Positions 63,201 through 64,000 of a stretch of 64,000 nt of DNA are shown here, piece after piece. Position numbers and translations under genes: made by a program. The notes under the pieces were generated by a model. It ran no database searches. It was not told the DNA's origin and saw nothing but the letters and a program-made list of their open reading frames with translations. Source of the stretch: Pararheinheimera marina (GTDB lineage Bacteria; Pseudomonadota; Gammaproteobacteria; Enterobacterales; Alteromonadaceae); assembly GCF_042654345.1 (NCBI RefSeq), contig NZ_JBHSGB010000006.1, forward strand, positions 186,001-250,000, in the 5' to 3' direction. Each line of letters starts with the position of its first letter. The first letter of the stretch is position 1.

Positions 63201-64000
63201 TAGAATTGGAAGAAGAAGAGCTGGAAAACAGCGCCACCGCCGAAATGGAAAGTATTCTGGCGTTAATGGAAGCCAGAGGCGCAGCAAGCAAAATCCTGCG
63301 CTGGCATTACCGTTCTCGCCACGATTCACTGATAGCGGTGTCAAACGACCAGTTCTACCAAAACCGTTTAGTTGCCTTCCCAAGCCCTGGCTACCATGCC
63401 GATGCCACAGGTTTGAAATTTCATTACCTGCCGCAAACCCATTACGACAAAGGCGAATCACGCACCAACCCTGGCGAAGTAAAGGCGGTTGTGGCAGCAG
63501 TATTACAACATGCGCTTACCAAGCCCCATTTATCCTTGGGTGTTGTCGCCTTTAGCTTGTCACAGCGTGACGCCATTTTGCTGGAACTGGAAAAAGAGCG
63601 CCGCTTACACCCAGAAACAGACGACTTTTTTGCCCGCCATGCGGCAGACGATGAGTTCTTTGTAAAAAACCTGGAAAACGTGCAGGGCGACGAACGCGAC
63701 GTTATTTATATCTCTATATGTTATGGCAAAACCAGCGATGGCAAGCTGAGCCAGAACTTTGGCTTGTTGAACAAACCGGGCGGTGAACGGCGCTTAAACG
63801 TGCTGATTTCACGCGCCCGCTTAGCAATGGAGGTATTTGCTAACTTCAAAGGCGATGAACTGAAAGTTGAAGCCGACAGCCCCTTTGGCGTGCGTGCTTT
63901 ACAAATTTTTATGCAGTTTGCCGAATCCGGCCGTTTAGACAAACCGCACGAAAAAGCCCAGGAACAAAACTTCGCGTTTGGCGCCCTGCTCCACCAAGCC
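60227..64000 (+). CDS. DUF4011-type superfamily 1 helicase (5' part, runs off window)
   Basis: An open frame of 1258 codons without a stop in the window. The start is ATG 60227, with AGAGGG six bases upstream. An N-terminal DUF4011-like region (about 5-230, ARLELLDMGLRANPQLNYRS) precedes the helicase. Walker A GPPGTGKSQT is at residues 323-332. A long insertion is followed by Walker B VIFDEASQ (about 950-957), VVGDSKQMPP (about 975), WHYRSRHDSLIA (motif IV-like) and VQGDERDVIYIS, then ISRARLAMEVF (motif VI-like, Upf1-type). Related proteins often end in a nuclease domain (here beyond the edge) and occur in anti-phage islands. Confidence 0.9.
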   Translation, partial: MIVEQQLERARLELLDMGLRANPQLNYRSGSKALDIIDEKSASIFQMLVEQESPLSFLPLPEAYQQKIADNEDEGTFFQSDDETELPPLDLYLEEKKGAARFSDKYLQTGLIPAKLDKALLKLEAEAHTMLQEQGVEVLYLALGFLQWHEPANTSVSRYAPLILVPVALTRSSARDSFKLRYTGEELGSNLTLAAKLRTEFKLVLPQYSDESSITDYYQAVAESISAQPTWRVHPDKIGLGLFSFGKFQMYMDLDPSGWPEQKRPSQLPLIGRLFRDGFAEQAAINPDDLNHPEKLHLVKDADSSQIEAILAMKAGSDLVIQGPPGTGKSQTITNIIAEAVALGKKVLFVAQKMAALEVVKKRLDESHLGYAVLELHSHKSTKKTVLASIAESLDQGRPQTQSRESELLYLAESKSQLDNYVQAIKSPIRQSGLNYVEALGTLLQLNSQIADSALPVIPFSYFEAWTADQYNSARKLVIELTEQLARIGEPAEHPFAMSLRTDFSPAQQQALVSTIYEATKLLEQIETESQATAHYLQLNKPESLNSVAPLAATVLWLADVPDLKRVKVNNPVWADEPKKIANGLACLEKFLAVKAQCEQHFIAQALDADLLSIRQGLIGRTDKWWRFLSAAYRQAKAKLAGLWRGELPANSADWFIALDAGLNYQSLKKELASYQATLAEAFASQWQGEHSDIQTLQPIHQWIANFHSKVATNELPLSLAALIDQGADKPRLRSSAEKLNHLSNAIELQTNTLKELVQIDANDSRYHFSTVPFAEFKGLLASWSNPALLYDFARYNQIIQALLPYQIKPLTDQAFRWNKAPNLLLSMFEHSYYRGLVDHAYDACEAIRRFDRHKHEQSLREFKRIDGSSLYFAQEQLVHNLYERLPKKTAKGEMELVLRELGKKKRHIPIRKLLAEAGTVIQQIKPIFMMSPMSIATYLKQGALDFDLVIFDEASQIPAPDALGAMLRGKQVIVVGDSKQMPPNNLFGKAVELEEEELENSATAEMESILALMEARGAASKILRWHYRSRHDSLIAVSNDQFYQNRLVAFPSPGYHADATGLKFHYLPQTHYDKGESRTNPGEVKAVVAAVLQHALTKPHLSLGVVAFSLSQRDAILLELEKERRLHPETDDFFARHAADDEFFVKNLENVQGDERDVIYISICYGKTSDGKLSQNFGLLNKPGGERRLNVLISRARLAMEVFANFKGDELKVEADSPFGVRALQIFMQFAESGRLDKPHEKAQEQNFAFGALLHQA

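Overview
The window is chromosomal DNA from a gammaproteobacterium. The order tol-pal-cpoB, tRNA-Lys cluster, nadA and the blocks yebC-ruvC-ruvA-ruvB, cmoA-cmoB and purM-purN are typical of the class. The protein sequences and the mix of marine-type genes suggest an Alteromonadales/Chromatiales relative such as Rheinheimera; that genus call is an inference from memory, not a search.

Layout. 1-6.3 kb: the 5' part of nadA, four identical tRNA-Lys genes and the cell-envelope operon ybgC-tolQRAB-pal-cpoB, all on the minus strand. 6.2-6.9 kb: a gene-free strip that looks like a separate plus-strand transcription unit for a structured RNA of about 165 nt. 6.9-14.6 kb (minus): a three-sensor diguanylate cyclase, aspS, yebC and ruvCAB. 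14.6-24.4 kb (mostly plus): a DUF72 protein, cmoAB (tRNA wobble-U modification), a LysR regulator, purMN, a DUF3108 protein, a YafJ-type amidotransferase and fadE with a FadR-like site. 24.6-25.0 kb: four tRNA genes (Pro, His, Arg, Pro). 25.3-43.5 kb: mixed metabolism and transport (folD, cstA, yggL, a TetR/metallohydrolase pair with a palindromic operator, a broken SulP transporter, an AsmA protein, a secreted amidohydrolase, katG, a PadR/HAAS pair with a very long operator palindrome, a monohaem cytochrome and fumC).

43.5-54 kb is a zone of gene decay and repeats. It has a frameshifted TauE/SafE permease, a histidine kinase cut off at its dimerisation domain and fused to the tail of an unrelated gene, and a GH3 glycosidase with one nonsense codon and one 4-bp duplication. 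It also holds four copies of a 52-bp palindrome (a REP/MITE-like family). 54-56.2 kb carries mesX-mesD, the oxygen-dependent folate-independent methionine synthase pair, with a possible small coupled ORF between them.

56.3-64 kb ends in a defence-like accessory region. A minus-strand operon encodes an MqsR-like toxin, an MqsA-like antitoxin, a SecB-like chaperone (a toxin-antitoxin-chaperone system) and, one base later, a Phd/StbD-type antitoxin with no toxin of its own. Divergent from it is a giant DUF4011-type superfamily 1 helicase that runs off the window end. A perfect palindrome sits at the toxin operon promoter. This four-gene arrangement and the unexplained structured RNA at 6.6-6.8 kb are the best candidates for something not yet described.
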